Below, one piece after another: positions 23,801 through 28,941 of a DNA stretch of 29,262 nt. Both the position numbers and the translations under genes were made by a program. Numbering within the stretch: the stretch's first letter is position 1; every line of letters starts with the position of its first letter. The stretch covers positions 1 through 29,262 of the IMG/VR virus record IMGVR_UViG_3300000477_000009. One strand, written 5' to 3'. This stretch comes from a virus. Under the pieces are notes generated by a model. That model was not told the DNA's origin. It ran no database searches and was given only the letters and a program-made list of their open reading frames with translations.

Positions 23801-26721
23801 TGAGAGCTATAGAAGGTATAGATAAAGGATATATGGAAAAGCTCTATAAAGGGATAGACAAAGGACAAGAAGGCGTTTACAAAGACATGTTTGCAGCTGA
23901 GGATGCAATAAAGCCAGAGATTGATAAAGTAGGAAGAGAAAAAGTTGCTAAGTGGAGTAATTATTTATCAAGAACTGCTACTATTGTAGACGTAGCTGCT
24001 GAACGTATGATGAAAAGAACTCGGAAGGCTCTCAACAAAGGGGAAATTAAAAATGAAAGCCCTAAAGAGTTAGCAAAATTAGAGAAAGAGTTTGAAAAAA
24101 TAGCTAAAGAAGCTAAAGAAGAGGTTATGAAAAACCCCAAACTCAACGCAGATGCTTACGATATTACTAAACTGTTTAGAGACCCCCTGTCTCCCGAGCC
24201 TGGAAAAGTTGTGGAGAAACTAGAACTTTACATGTCAGAGATTATGTCTCTATATCTTATGGGTAGAAGCTGGAAAGGGAAAGAAGTAATTGCCAAGTAC
24301 GGATTGAGGAGAGAAGATAAACCCGTAGACCGTTTCGTTCTATCCTATGCGGACCAAGGACGTTTGTCCGAATGGTTAAGACAAAACCACCCGGATGTTG
24401 TGAAAATAGCGGACAAGATGTTTGACCACGTAAACGAGTATATAAAAGAAAGATTAAATGAAACCTCAATGAGTAGAGAGTTGCAAGAAAAGTTTCTCGA
24501 GAAGTTTTATTGGCCCTTAATACACACAGGAATGTACCAAGACATAGAGGATAGCCTTTGGGAAAGGATAACAGGGTTTGGATTAGACGGAATGACCCAG
24601 CTTGACAAACATACAAAAGACGGGTTAAACCGGGGTTATATGGGCCAAAAAACTTTGGAACATATGTATTTCACTAAAGAAAGAAAGCCCGAGAAAGGTT
24701 CCAAGATGGAAGGGACAGTATTACTCCAAGATGCTTTTAAAAACTTCCACCAATACGTAAAAGACACCGCTGTTTGGGCTAATTTGGTAGAGCCTGTAGA
24801 TGAAGCTAAATATTTGCTGGACCATCCTCACTTTAAAGATGCTTGTAGAGATGCCGACTTAATGCACCTTTACTATTCTTTTAAGAGTTTCATCGGAGAC
24901 TTAGAGGGTAATATGCTAAGACCTGTGGACAGCCTGGAAAAGATAGGTAAGTCTGTTATAAGTAGAATACACTCATCAATTCTAGGAGTTAACCTAGGAG
25001 TTATGTTAAAGCAACCCCTTTCCCTGTTTATGGCTGCAACGGAGTTTGAACATGAGAAATACCTTTGGAAAAACGTAGCAGTATCTAGGAAGAAAAAGAA
25101 ATGGGCTCTTAAAATGTTTACTACGTATTCCGCCCAAGGTCGGTTCAGAGACCAAGGAAAAATGCACAGAGAGATGGGGGAGTTAGGAGAGTCTGCTGAG
25201 GTGAGGAGGTTCTTCTTGGGACAACTACCCAGAATCTCAGTGTTCACCGAAGGGATAAGGGCTTTTGACAGATTTGCTGTGGGAACTATATGGCTAGGAG
25301 TAAGAGACCAAACCATGGTTTTAAGACCAGACCTTGAACCTGATAGTGAAGAATTCTTAAAATACGTATCCGATGTAACTATGGGTATAGTTAACAGAAC
25401 CCAGCCTACTTATACGGTTCATACCAGAAGCGAACTAAACCGAGCTTCTAACTTGTTTACTAGAGGGCTATACCCATTCTCTACTCAGAGAAATAAAAAC
25501 TACAATGTTGGGTGGAGAGCTTGGTTTGAATATCAAAGTGAACTTAAAAGGATTTGGGGTACTCCTGATGGGCTTCCTCCTAAAATAGAATGGGACTCTG
25601 AAGTCAAAGAATGGAGGAATAAAATTGAAAAAGGAAAGAAACTGTGGGGTACTCCCGATGGAAAACCTTGGGACAAACCTGAACCCGGAACACGGGAAAA
25701 AGAAACTTATGATAGGTTAATGGAGCGTTCTCAGAGGTTATACGGAACGTCTTCTGGAGCTCCCCCCGCTCCTCCTCCGGGTAAGCCTCCTAAAGGTTTT
25801 AAAGGGACTCCTAAAGAATGGGAGAAGGAGTATAGAAACAAGGTTAAAAGAGTAAGAAAAGCTCGGAAGGAATTTTTAAGAGCTATGTTCCATTGCTTTT
25901 TCTCTTTGGGGTTAGGTATGTTCTCAGTAGCGGCTATAATGCGAAGGTTTTATGGGACTCAAGCTCCAGAATGGTCTACTCCCGTAAGGATGGCTGTTCA
26001 CGTATTAACCACAGCAGTAGGGTCATTTCCCGGAGGACAGGCTCTTGACACTATAGTTGCTATGGTTGAAAGGGAAGGAACCTTTGGTATAGAAATGGTA
26101 AGCCCTATGTACTCTGCTCTTAACGAGATTTTAGAAGCCCTGGCAGGAGGAACTATAGCCGTTAGTAGGTGGGGTGAAAAATATGAAGACACTGCTAGGC
26201 ACGGAGAAGAAAGGTGGAGAACGGAGATGACCCAACTAGTAGAAACATTATTGGGAGTACTCGGACATTTCTCGGGGATACCTATTCATAACATAAATAG
26301 GCATTCAAGAGCATTGGTGAAACTAATCACTCCTCATTGGATGGACTTCCCTATAGATAACTTCGGAAGAAACATACACCAGAGACATTACTACGAAGAG
26401 ATGTGGAATAGTTTAGCAGAAGGAACTGCAGAGGGTAGAGGAAATGCTAAGAGAGCTATGTATATACTAGCGCATTATTATGGATATGGAATCGGACACG
26501 ACAAAGGAGAAACTCCTCAAGAAACCTACAATAGGGTGTGGAGGGGTATTGAAAGAAGTTACGACGGAAGAAAAGAAGAATTGAAAAAACAGGGGGTGAC
26601 TAAAGAAGACGTTATTAAACTTTGGAGAGAGGTAGGAGACTGGCCCAGTCCACAAGACCCTAATAGATGGAGACCGAAAGAGTGGACCCGAGGAACTATG
26701 CTGAGAGAATTAACTAAGTAA
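14839..26721 (+). CDS. Giant polyvalent virion protein (3,960 aa) with J-domain, metallopeptidase-like and large polyvalent domains
   Basis: Domains visible in order: disordered acidic N-terminus; Gly/Ala/hydrophobic segments at 335-460; J-domain at about 476-525 with HPD 499-501 and flanking KNQYKELSKRY / GGTEAQMKQI; a small aGF/aYIA-type domain at about 690-745; an E-P repeat linker at 752-794; a second small domain at about 1028-1075 (TALKETGFSFER); a K/P linker at 1318-1343; a HEFGH zinc-peptidase-like motif at 1456-1460 with possible third ligand E1502/E1503; a polyvalent domain with HELQSD 2086-2091, PFSHSWHEFAIK 2161-2172 and TTGE 2189-2192, ending near 2620; a long helical region at 2700-3370; an LPD38-like part at about 3375-3570 (RTQPTYT, FSTQRNKNYN); and hydrophobic segments around 3678-3760. 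Such proteins are thought to be packaged and injected to act early in the cell. I could not find N4 vRNAP signatures. The start ATG 14839 follows GAGGAGGG. Confidence 0.85.
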   Translation: MSTRNPRLPALVDRYFSFQRLRSLAEEEEERRREALEAIPDPYESPLAGMQDKILQRATVEQDPQLLRAMNIVEESLQSSWKRRTEEDRKKAYDRFQELSQIQQIQEKEKERFTDLLTTPTTPEVIRDAEERIALTDLSILDEPDDEHMAEMRSLSDIVGQIKAFALGERGKAAVEQVKTGMERMATEEELEEIAPRMAEFVDEPEPTELPPEPEEEPKMPTDYPLMAGLIGREEMIEAGVDIPEDRPIDPAEAIERWRGTLLEDEERDVLEEYGLQPLISDYMLSKISATGWNMIPGRAPDVVYENIAERDKEIIQEYGEIENAPWDVRTGRVMEDSIAQTIGAVPFYLGGHKAIRAGVSAITGVSKLPELLGRAATPEPLDMAAKAAIRRILESGGQTGVRLGTISSIFSSIRNTEEVLRGEKTSQEALWDISMETTMGTATGFILGSIFRVIPEVGIRLKYATKPKVGEVKLEYFRQPKDLQDLKNQYKELSKRYHPDRGGTEAQMKQIHAEKDYLFNKISSETAHKTMTDWQIMHKELLKRDYEQTNIGVYKNKITGEKVYLEGITPEGKVVSIDRLMKDIAKRSDIPNLTKMTRGEIYQYITQHMVPRAQLVPAKGDLETISRLPSFMRGDKPITGVHVGGYDPSLFREPPRGLLMGKVAEPSVKRTDLLAQIKIPETARIASTSDKSKIVFSEKIPTTLRDQLAKAGFKGQGTGKAGERAYIATRTEEREELLREIENVRQQQLAEAPVEEPVAELPVEEPAPEPVVEEPVEPPVEEPVVEPPVEEPLSKDELMPRAYRRLDVLNQKAGKTLSEKEREELRELNEESGRLQYRIYDLRPKEEVDALTEEEAKELKSLENELKRVKRKIRNIQSDKDKLNAEEQREMDTLARAVEEENLALIDSVLRDRPSITFSEGSRVEKATGSVDKGTLKARRGTVAGPTYEDDKGRIQVPVIWDHKPGEVEHIRSDAKRFYKIDEEAVRPSPEEVRREVEPTPTTAPSPPETKERPLRDLEVTKTVGEDDVSISFRKGRPDHRTRTALKETGFSFERTREGELWRAPLTDESLEVANRVEAKETELIPKVEAPAEVEVNIEQARAKKGWEMSFEEFMAVREHDDPETHENVHWREHLDAWEEVIATARDRGETIPKNVSEQLKGLSRGDISPAKVSLVDHTPEEPLPAVEDPLDVVRVPASALTIREEPELEPLATDEIEMYMDEISDALGMFDIEYDYASGDLIVDPTTDLSRALGEVREAVENHQQGNPPEALRGRAMEFQRDYIREAPDLYGDDPNVLTQTLESLQSEVDKHVEALKPEPKKVKPKPRKPKKKEPEVKPMTEEQVKEIKLKVVEELRKKGVSKEDKKVISEILEKLTKAAKKGEVRLDFVVEVTNKMNTKLTKADLEKAGVSTDVSRDPKALGAVMVNMEPNLLSVNMKLLLNTEKPMARTILHEFGHVWSEVWRATDPDGYHHAVRELALIARGERKGTVSQKQIERAEEILAGMMADFAIMTDDADSIVKNALGNQAANLKKWLIEGAEEYPDFKTEIFPNLPKPLVEQIEKFSKGEWSKLFKSHKGKFDVSMREFKEIEERGRDHLNETYRMLAPPFYPAIKNAIKKMADRRKDRKIHKEEFYNTLHKWIPSSKIDSDLRWSGLRDFLNRYPDTHIPEKVALSAVEEPKVTILRDIVSQEYSSYTKLAGQGRDYEEVVFQVPKFDTEKEKLAAVLQDTLSFPNREALRELAFSKGKRPLQLTIREIMDRYFKYDLSGFEGMEQHNEYLKMHDLAEVLNQLDLVGQIHVEIRSHFFGSAKRIGFNSSELDEEGSPLHTGIILDPKGEDVLRAIDIAKSHSFEDRWEEMRKERVMVDHGRAGAIFTKFQDKEERMLRELSNKPENLTIEPLSGRRALVVHEGKEETITLLYRIGYPELVSESEVKNEVKKIHNSFRKDLSKLVRNLDTTLKEAAKLDDSLKEMLQAADKKQKEILKMEEGVFDPEIVVMNGLNYVREKLIDIVNRLRANKEPIPDEIESLAEIVFGGSEYNRILQEYTPHFQDVVDPESMPSFWFRGDRVDLEDLTGTATRIHELQSDLQDLIRDTLFHSATLPDGFSLNKESFSGLPPMYILRDSKGKPIASSDEKSKGKAWSDISSRLSFPIHRIPFSHSWHEFAIKYAIRKAALEGDDAVLFTTGEIQNFSAIGTFEESVEDLKELLESYKGKEVTLYGERVKVYDPKEEPDVDIRDKVRALRNQRHVPGFDIRWYIQRKDKDPDRPLYLYELNSPDLYGTHLGPDQGGVTVWEWDLEEPFFGDSQYVKQLREHFDALEAEGRATELSLASEQEELVSKEWDVDIERLDIPKEIIDQLGVKEVYEEYDEILEENYLSMRLGSTWPSKSHAEKATGGPVIPVKTGIQDHYFIPVEVKSRVRPMTPQEKTVGLEDLEKDVAVWAVRIVDKKTGERYIVPGTASRIEMIPDKKIALEGRDPVKIFTDYLQQTGPEGTYNEIVGEKDVPELYNRLKDTMDKIADAPAPFAATFNPKIKKLGAHGIRYGYYRKDGTYAWDKAQYFKFLKNYLKQWGVKLEDKIKYKGTDGTVDYLPGFYINEKMKNDVLYKGQPFHYSLEGQDDKRAEVYSRIAKTKPVEDKPKKKPKKPKAKEVKTAQELYKKFQEKEKEAKEAPEKGLKPLGELKTLEGRRRRLGFERKEELRLAMEAHQMGKEKWVEHFAQMDKTQFDTLHKYVSHDQTPEEKYETLTLRIQNLDQKIYDEMWTEVFQTPEEWKKFTKDQLQEINTEIKDLKYWWRKSNYGKGLEKRYKEALKQIIGNVDWRKIYKREKHLEKARNLVSYYETEVQQPITKALLEDPAQLDKLGIHYVPVSLIKSVSYLDQVPLSEFEFEDVINMLRLAKRTIQTDIMKKSKYQMGLLRDREKNIKALTKNMHLNHTNLAESVKEQYKNTNRAIVTIEPKNYRSKHEKNLTKTHAALLDPYNIMRAIEGIDKGYMEKLYKGIDKGQEGVYKDMFAAEDAIKPEIDKVGREKVAKWSNYLSRTATIVDVAAERMMKRTRKALNKGEIKNESPKELAKLEKEFEKIAKEAKEEVMKNPKLNADAYDITKLFRDPLSPEPGKVVEKLELYMSEIMSLYLMGRSWKGKEVIAKYGLRREDKPVDRFVLSYADQGRLSEWLRQNHPDVVKIADKMFDHVNEYIKERLNETSMSRELQEKFLEKFYWPLIHTGMYQDIEDSLWERITGFGLDGMTQLDKHTKDGLNRGYMGQKTLEHMYFTKERKPEKGSKMEGTVLLQDAFKNFHQYVKDTAVWANLVEPVDEAKYLLDHPHFKDACRDADLMHLYYSFKSFIGDLEGNMLRPVDSLEKIGKSVISRIHSSILGVNLGVMLKQPLSLFMAATEFEHEKYLWKNVAVSRKKKKWALKMFTTYSAQGRFRDQGKMHREMGELGESAEVRRFFLGQLPRISVFTEGIRAFDRFAVGTIWLGVRDQTMVLRPDLEPDSEEFLKYVSDVTMGIVNRTQPTYTVHTRSELNRASNLFTRGLYPFSTQRNKNYNVGWRAWFEYQSELKRIWGTPDGLPPKIEWDSEVKEWRNKIEKGKKLWGTPDGKPWDKPEPGTREKETYDRLMERSQRLYGTSSGAPPAPPPGKPPKGFKGTPKEWEKEYRNKVKRVRKARKEFLRAMFHCFFSLGLGMFSVAAIMRRFYGTQAPEWSTPVRMAVHVLTTAVGSFPGGQALDTIVAMVEREGTFGIEMVSPMYSALNEILEALAGGTIAVSRWGEKYEDTARHGEERWRTEMTQLVETLLGVLGHFSGIPIHNINRHSRALVKLITPHWMDFPIDNFGRNIHQRHYYEEMWNSLAEGTAEGRGNAKRAMYILAHYYGYGIGHDKGETPQETYNRVWRGIERSYDGRKEELKKQGVTKEDVIKLWREVGDWPSPQDPNRWRPKEWTRGTMLRELTK

Positions 26722-26734
26722 GGAGTGATGAAAA

Positions 26735-26938
26735 ATGGACCTAGATATTTTCGGGGATTTTATTGCCCAAGTGGGTTTTCCAGTCTTCGTAGCTATATTC
26801 ATGCTATCAAGACTGGAACCCACAATCAAAGAGTTGAATAAGACTATAACCGTACTCATTACTGTGGTAGCCCAACAAAATGGAATCTCAGTAGACCAGG
26901 CTGAAAAGATTGTGGGAAAGAAGAACGGGGGGAATTAA
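26735..26938 (+). CDS. YvrJ-family small membrane (holin-like) protein
   Basis: The 67-residue product has one membrane segment (about residues 8-25, including QVGFPVFVAIFMLSRLE) and then a polar helix (IKELNKTITVLITVV). The pattern VGFP...hydrophobic...R-x-E-x-x-I-x-x-L is that of the YvrJ family of Bacillota and their phages, often next to lysis genes. ATG 26735 has AAGGAG about 9 bases upstream. The stop lies one base before the amidase start. It is probably a holin or holin partner, which is inference from place; YvrJ function itself is not established. Confidence 0.7.
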   Translation: MDLDIFGDFIAQVGFPVFVAIFMLSRLEPTIKELNKTITVLITVVAQQNGISVDQAEKIVGKKNGGN

Positions 26939-26939
26939 A

Positions 26940-27806
26940 ATGGGTATATATAATGGAAGTTATCCCACTAAAAACTTTGGATACCCAAAAGGAACCCAAG
27001 GTAGAAATGGGCATAGTATTGTAGGAGTAGGCGTTCATATAAGTGGAGCTAGATGGGCAAGCAACCTTAGTTGGATTCAAAACCCTTCTAGCAATGCTTC
27101 CTACAATTGTATTGTGAGAAGGGCCGGGAGCAAAATGTTATTGGTTCCAGAACGTAATGCTGCTTACTCCCACGGTCGTGTTAACAGGCCCTCTTGGCCC
27201 TTGTTAAAGTCTGGTGTAAACCCCAATTTATATACCCTATCTATAGCTAGGACGGGGAGTAATCAGAACGAGTGGACCGAAAAACAAATGGACAGTACTG
27301 TAGAAGTTATTATGTATTGGAGTGAAAAATATGGGTTCCCGCCTAGGTGGCCTTACGTTTTTGGTCACTTTCACATTGACTCGGTTAACAGAGCTTATTG
27401 TCCGGGGGAAGAGTTTTTTGAGGAGCTTTTAAAAAGGTTAGAACGAGAAGAGATTAAGAAGGAGAAAAAGATTATTGAGGAGGATGATGAGGATATGGCT
27501 AGAAGAAACTGGGTCCCTATAACCGGGGACTGGGATGGTAGCGGAAAAACAAGAGTAGGTTTCTACAGAAGAGAAGATGCAAAAGTTTTTCTCAACACTT
27601 CTAACACTGGGGGGAATGCTGACATTGAATACTATTTAGGTCCTGCTGGTAATGAATTCGACGTTTTAGTCGGGGATTGGGACGGAGACGGGAAAGACGA
27701 AGTAGGTCTTTACGACCCTGAAACAGACATGTGGTATTTACGACATGAACATGCCGGGGGCCATGCTGACGAAGAATTCCGGTTTGGAGGAAAAAGACAT
27801 GGATAA
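26940..27806 (+). CDS. Endolysin: N-acetylmuramoyl-L-alanine amidase with two FG-GAP/VCBS-like repeats
   Basis: The enzyme cuts the bond between N-acetylmuramic acid and L-alanine in peptidoglycan. I start at ATG 26940 (behind GGGGGGA), not at the upstream in-frame TTG 26910. In 288 residues, an Amidase_2 domain spans about 1-160 with probable zinc ligands H33 (GVHIS), H143 (FGHFH) and C154 (AYCPG). A charged linker (165-188) leads to two 49-residue repeats beginning GDWDGSGKTRVG (196) and GDWDGDGKDEVG (245), with D-x-D-G-D-G calcium-loop character, known from FG-GAP/VCBS-type surface proteins. These probably bind the wall or calcium, which is inference. A third repeat seems cut short at the C-terminus. 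There is no signal peptide, so export needs a holin. A possible internal start lies at 27495. Confidence 0.9.
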   Translation: MGIYNGSYPTKNFGYPKGTQGRNGHSIVGVGVHISGARWASNLSWIQNPSSNASYNCIVRRAGSKMLLVPERNAAYSHGRVNRPSWPLLKSGVNPNLYTLSIARTGSNQNEWTEKQMDSTVEVIMYWSEKYGFPPRWPYVFGHFHIDSVNRAYCPGEEFFEELLKRLEREEIKKEKKIIEEDDEDMARRNWVPITGDWDGSGKTRVGFYRREDAKVFLNTSNTGGNADIEYYLGPAGNEFDVLVGDWDGDGKDEVGLYDPETDMWYLRHEHAGGHADEEFRFGGKRHG

Positions 27807-27820
27807 AGGAGGTGAGTCTG

Positions 27821-28036
27821 TTGGCTAAGTATGACAATTCTGGTAAGAAGAAACCTATCTTCAAAACCGAAGAATTTTGGGAGTCGGTGTTGGTTGTGTT
27901 TATCGCTTTGGCCAACCAACTGTGGTCGTTGGGTTTAGAATCTGGAGAGGTTATAGCAATTACTGTGCCTTTTATTCTGTTGATTATTAATGAGATTGTA
28001 ATCAACAAAGAGGAGGCTAAAAAAAATATTGGGTAG
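27821..28036 (+). CDS. Holin-like protein with two membrane segments
   Basis: I place the start at TTG 27821 (MAKYDNSG), because AAAGGAGGTG directly precedes it at good spacing, while the GTG at 27812 overlaps this ribosome site. The product has 71 residues: a polar, basic N-terminus, a membrane helix at about 19-38 (FWESVLVVFIALANQLWSLG), a short turn (LESGE) and a second helix at about 44-62 (IAITVPFILLIINEIVI), then a charged tail. This fits class II holins, which make membrane holes for the endolysin. The stop TAG falls in the left arm of the terminator stem. No specific holin family is recognised. Confidence 0.7.
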   Translation: MAKYDNSGKKKPIFKTEEFWESVLVVFIALANQLWSLGLESGEVIAITVPFILLIINEIVINKEEAKKNIG

Positions 28037-28059
28037 GGGGTTATTCCCCTACCCTTTTT
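28031..28059. terminator. Bidirectional rho-independent terminator between convergent genes
   Basis: GGGTAGGGG (28031-28039) and CCCCTACCC (28046-28054) form a perfect 9-bp stem with a 6-base loop, followed by TTTTT. On the other strand the stem is followed by AATATTTTTT, so it can also stop leftward transcripts. The holin stop TAG (28034-28036) is in the stem and the stop of the - strand gene (28041-28043) is in the loop. Confidence 0.9.
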
Positions 28060-28577
28060 ACTAATACTTTCCTGCTTCTTACTCCCCATTCTTGAGCTTG
28101 TTGTTTTGAATGGGTAGCTACATCTATATGCCCCGTTCCAACCCTCCCCCCTCTATCGTTTACTATTCTTCTTCCTATCCCCTCAATATATACCACATCT
28201 CCGAAACTTAAGTCCGGACCGGCAGCTACTGTATCTCCGGGTATGACTTTGTCTCCCGAAGCTGTGATACTAGGGTCTCCCGAATAATCCCAGCCCGGGA
28301 TAGCCTCCTCGCATAGAGGAGCATATTTAGTTATTTTATAGTATCCGAGTTCGAGAGTATCTATTAATTTATTTATAGTGTCCTTTAAAGCGTCTAGCTC
28401 CTTCTCTAGTTCTTTGTTGTTATCCTCTATATGTTCGACCTTATGTTCGTAATATCTAATTTCTTCTTTTAACTCATCATTTTTACTGTCCAATAAGCTT
28501 ATCTTTATAACCAACGCAATAAAGATAGCTCCTAATAACAATGCACAAACAACAGGTTCAAGGTGGTGGCTCTTCAT
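28041..28577 (-). CDS. Membrane-anchored 3D-domain protein (putative peptidoglycan lytic transglycosylase)
   Basis: In 178 residues there is a membrane anchor at about 9-28 (VVCALLLGAIFIALVIKISL), a coiled coil at 30-72 with regular E/K/L heptads (NKELEKELDALKDTINKL), and a 3D domain at 79-176. The three domain-defining aspartates are D122 (AAGPD), D141 (VNDRGG) and D152 (HIDVAT). Family members with this double-psi beta-barrel (YabE/YocH/MltA type) cleave peptidoglycan or are related to such enzymes. The N-terminus is typical of a membrane anchor, with the enzyme domain outside. It is read from the - strand, facing the endolysin and holin, so it is not in their operon. Its ribosome site is AAGGAGG before ATG 28577. 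Confidence 0.85.
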   Translation of the reverse strand: MKSHHLEPVVCALLLGAIFIALVIKISLLDSKNDELKEEIRYYEHKVEHIEDNNKELEKELDALKDTINKLIDTLELGYYKITKYAPLCEEAIPGWDYSGDPSITASGDKVIPGDTVAAGPDLSFGDVVYIEGIGRRIVNDRGGRVGTGHIDVATHSKQQAQEWGVRSRKVLVKRVGE

Positions 28578-28581
28578 AGAG

Positions 28582-28938
28582 TTATACCTCCTTCTTGTTC
28601 CAGGGCTTAAAGTTTATAATCTTTTTAAACAGCGTAGTAACATCTCCGTCAAAACATATAGCCCTGTCATCTACCGTAACTATTGCAGGGGGTTTTTCTC
28701 CCGTAACTCTATCCACCACAATATCGTGCTTATCCAAATAACGTTGTATTGCTTCTATCCCCCCTTCTTGGTAGCACCTAGTAGAAACTACCACAACCTT
28801 GTAACCCGCTATTCTCAACTCTTCTATCACATCTCTTATGCCGGTAACCGGGGGGTCTGGGATATTTGTTACCCCTTTCCATCCGCTTTCATAAGAGTGA
28901 ATCACTCCGTCGAAATCGAATATAACTGTAGGTTCCAT
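28582..28938 (-). CDS. Small HAD-superfamily phosphatase
   Basis: This 118-residue protein carries HAD motif I as FDFDGVIHSY (D8, D10), motif II in VVVVSTR (S52/T53), K82 (GEKPP) and a motif III-like DD at D90-D91 (VTVDDRAICFDG). The enzymes of this class remove phosphate from nucleotides, polynucleotide 3' ends or small metabolites; the phage substrate cannot be read from the sequence. The cap domain is minimal, so a large or exposed substrate is possible. The gene is 3 bases after the preceding - strand gene and 4 bases before the 3D-domain gene, so they form one leftward operon. Ribosome site GAGGAGG overlaps the end of the upstream gene. Confidence 0.8.
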   Translation of the reverse strand: MEPTVIFDFDGVIHSYESGWKGVTNIPDPPVTGIRDVIEELRIAGYKVVVVSTRCYQEGGIEAIQRYLDKHDIVVDRVTGEKPPAIVTVDDRAICFDGDVTTLFKKIINFKPWNKKEV

Positions 28939-28941
28939 AAC

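Noticed and set aside
14839-26721. Giant protein as an N4-type virion RNA polymerase
   Set aside because: I looked for T7-like polymerase motifs (TxxGR, the R...K...YG motif B) and saw none; the capsid type and the size are the only links to N4.
27601-28089. 162-codon - strand frame over the amidase and holin ends
   Set aside because: It crosses the terminator and overlaps two supported + strand genes; the 3D-domain gene is the real - strand gene here.
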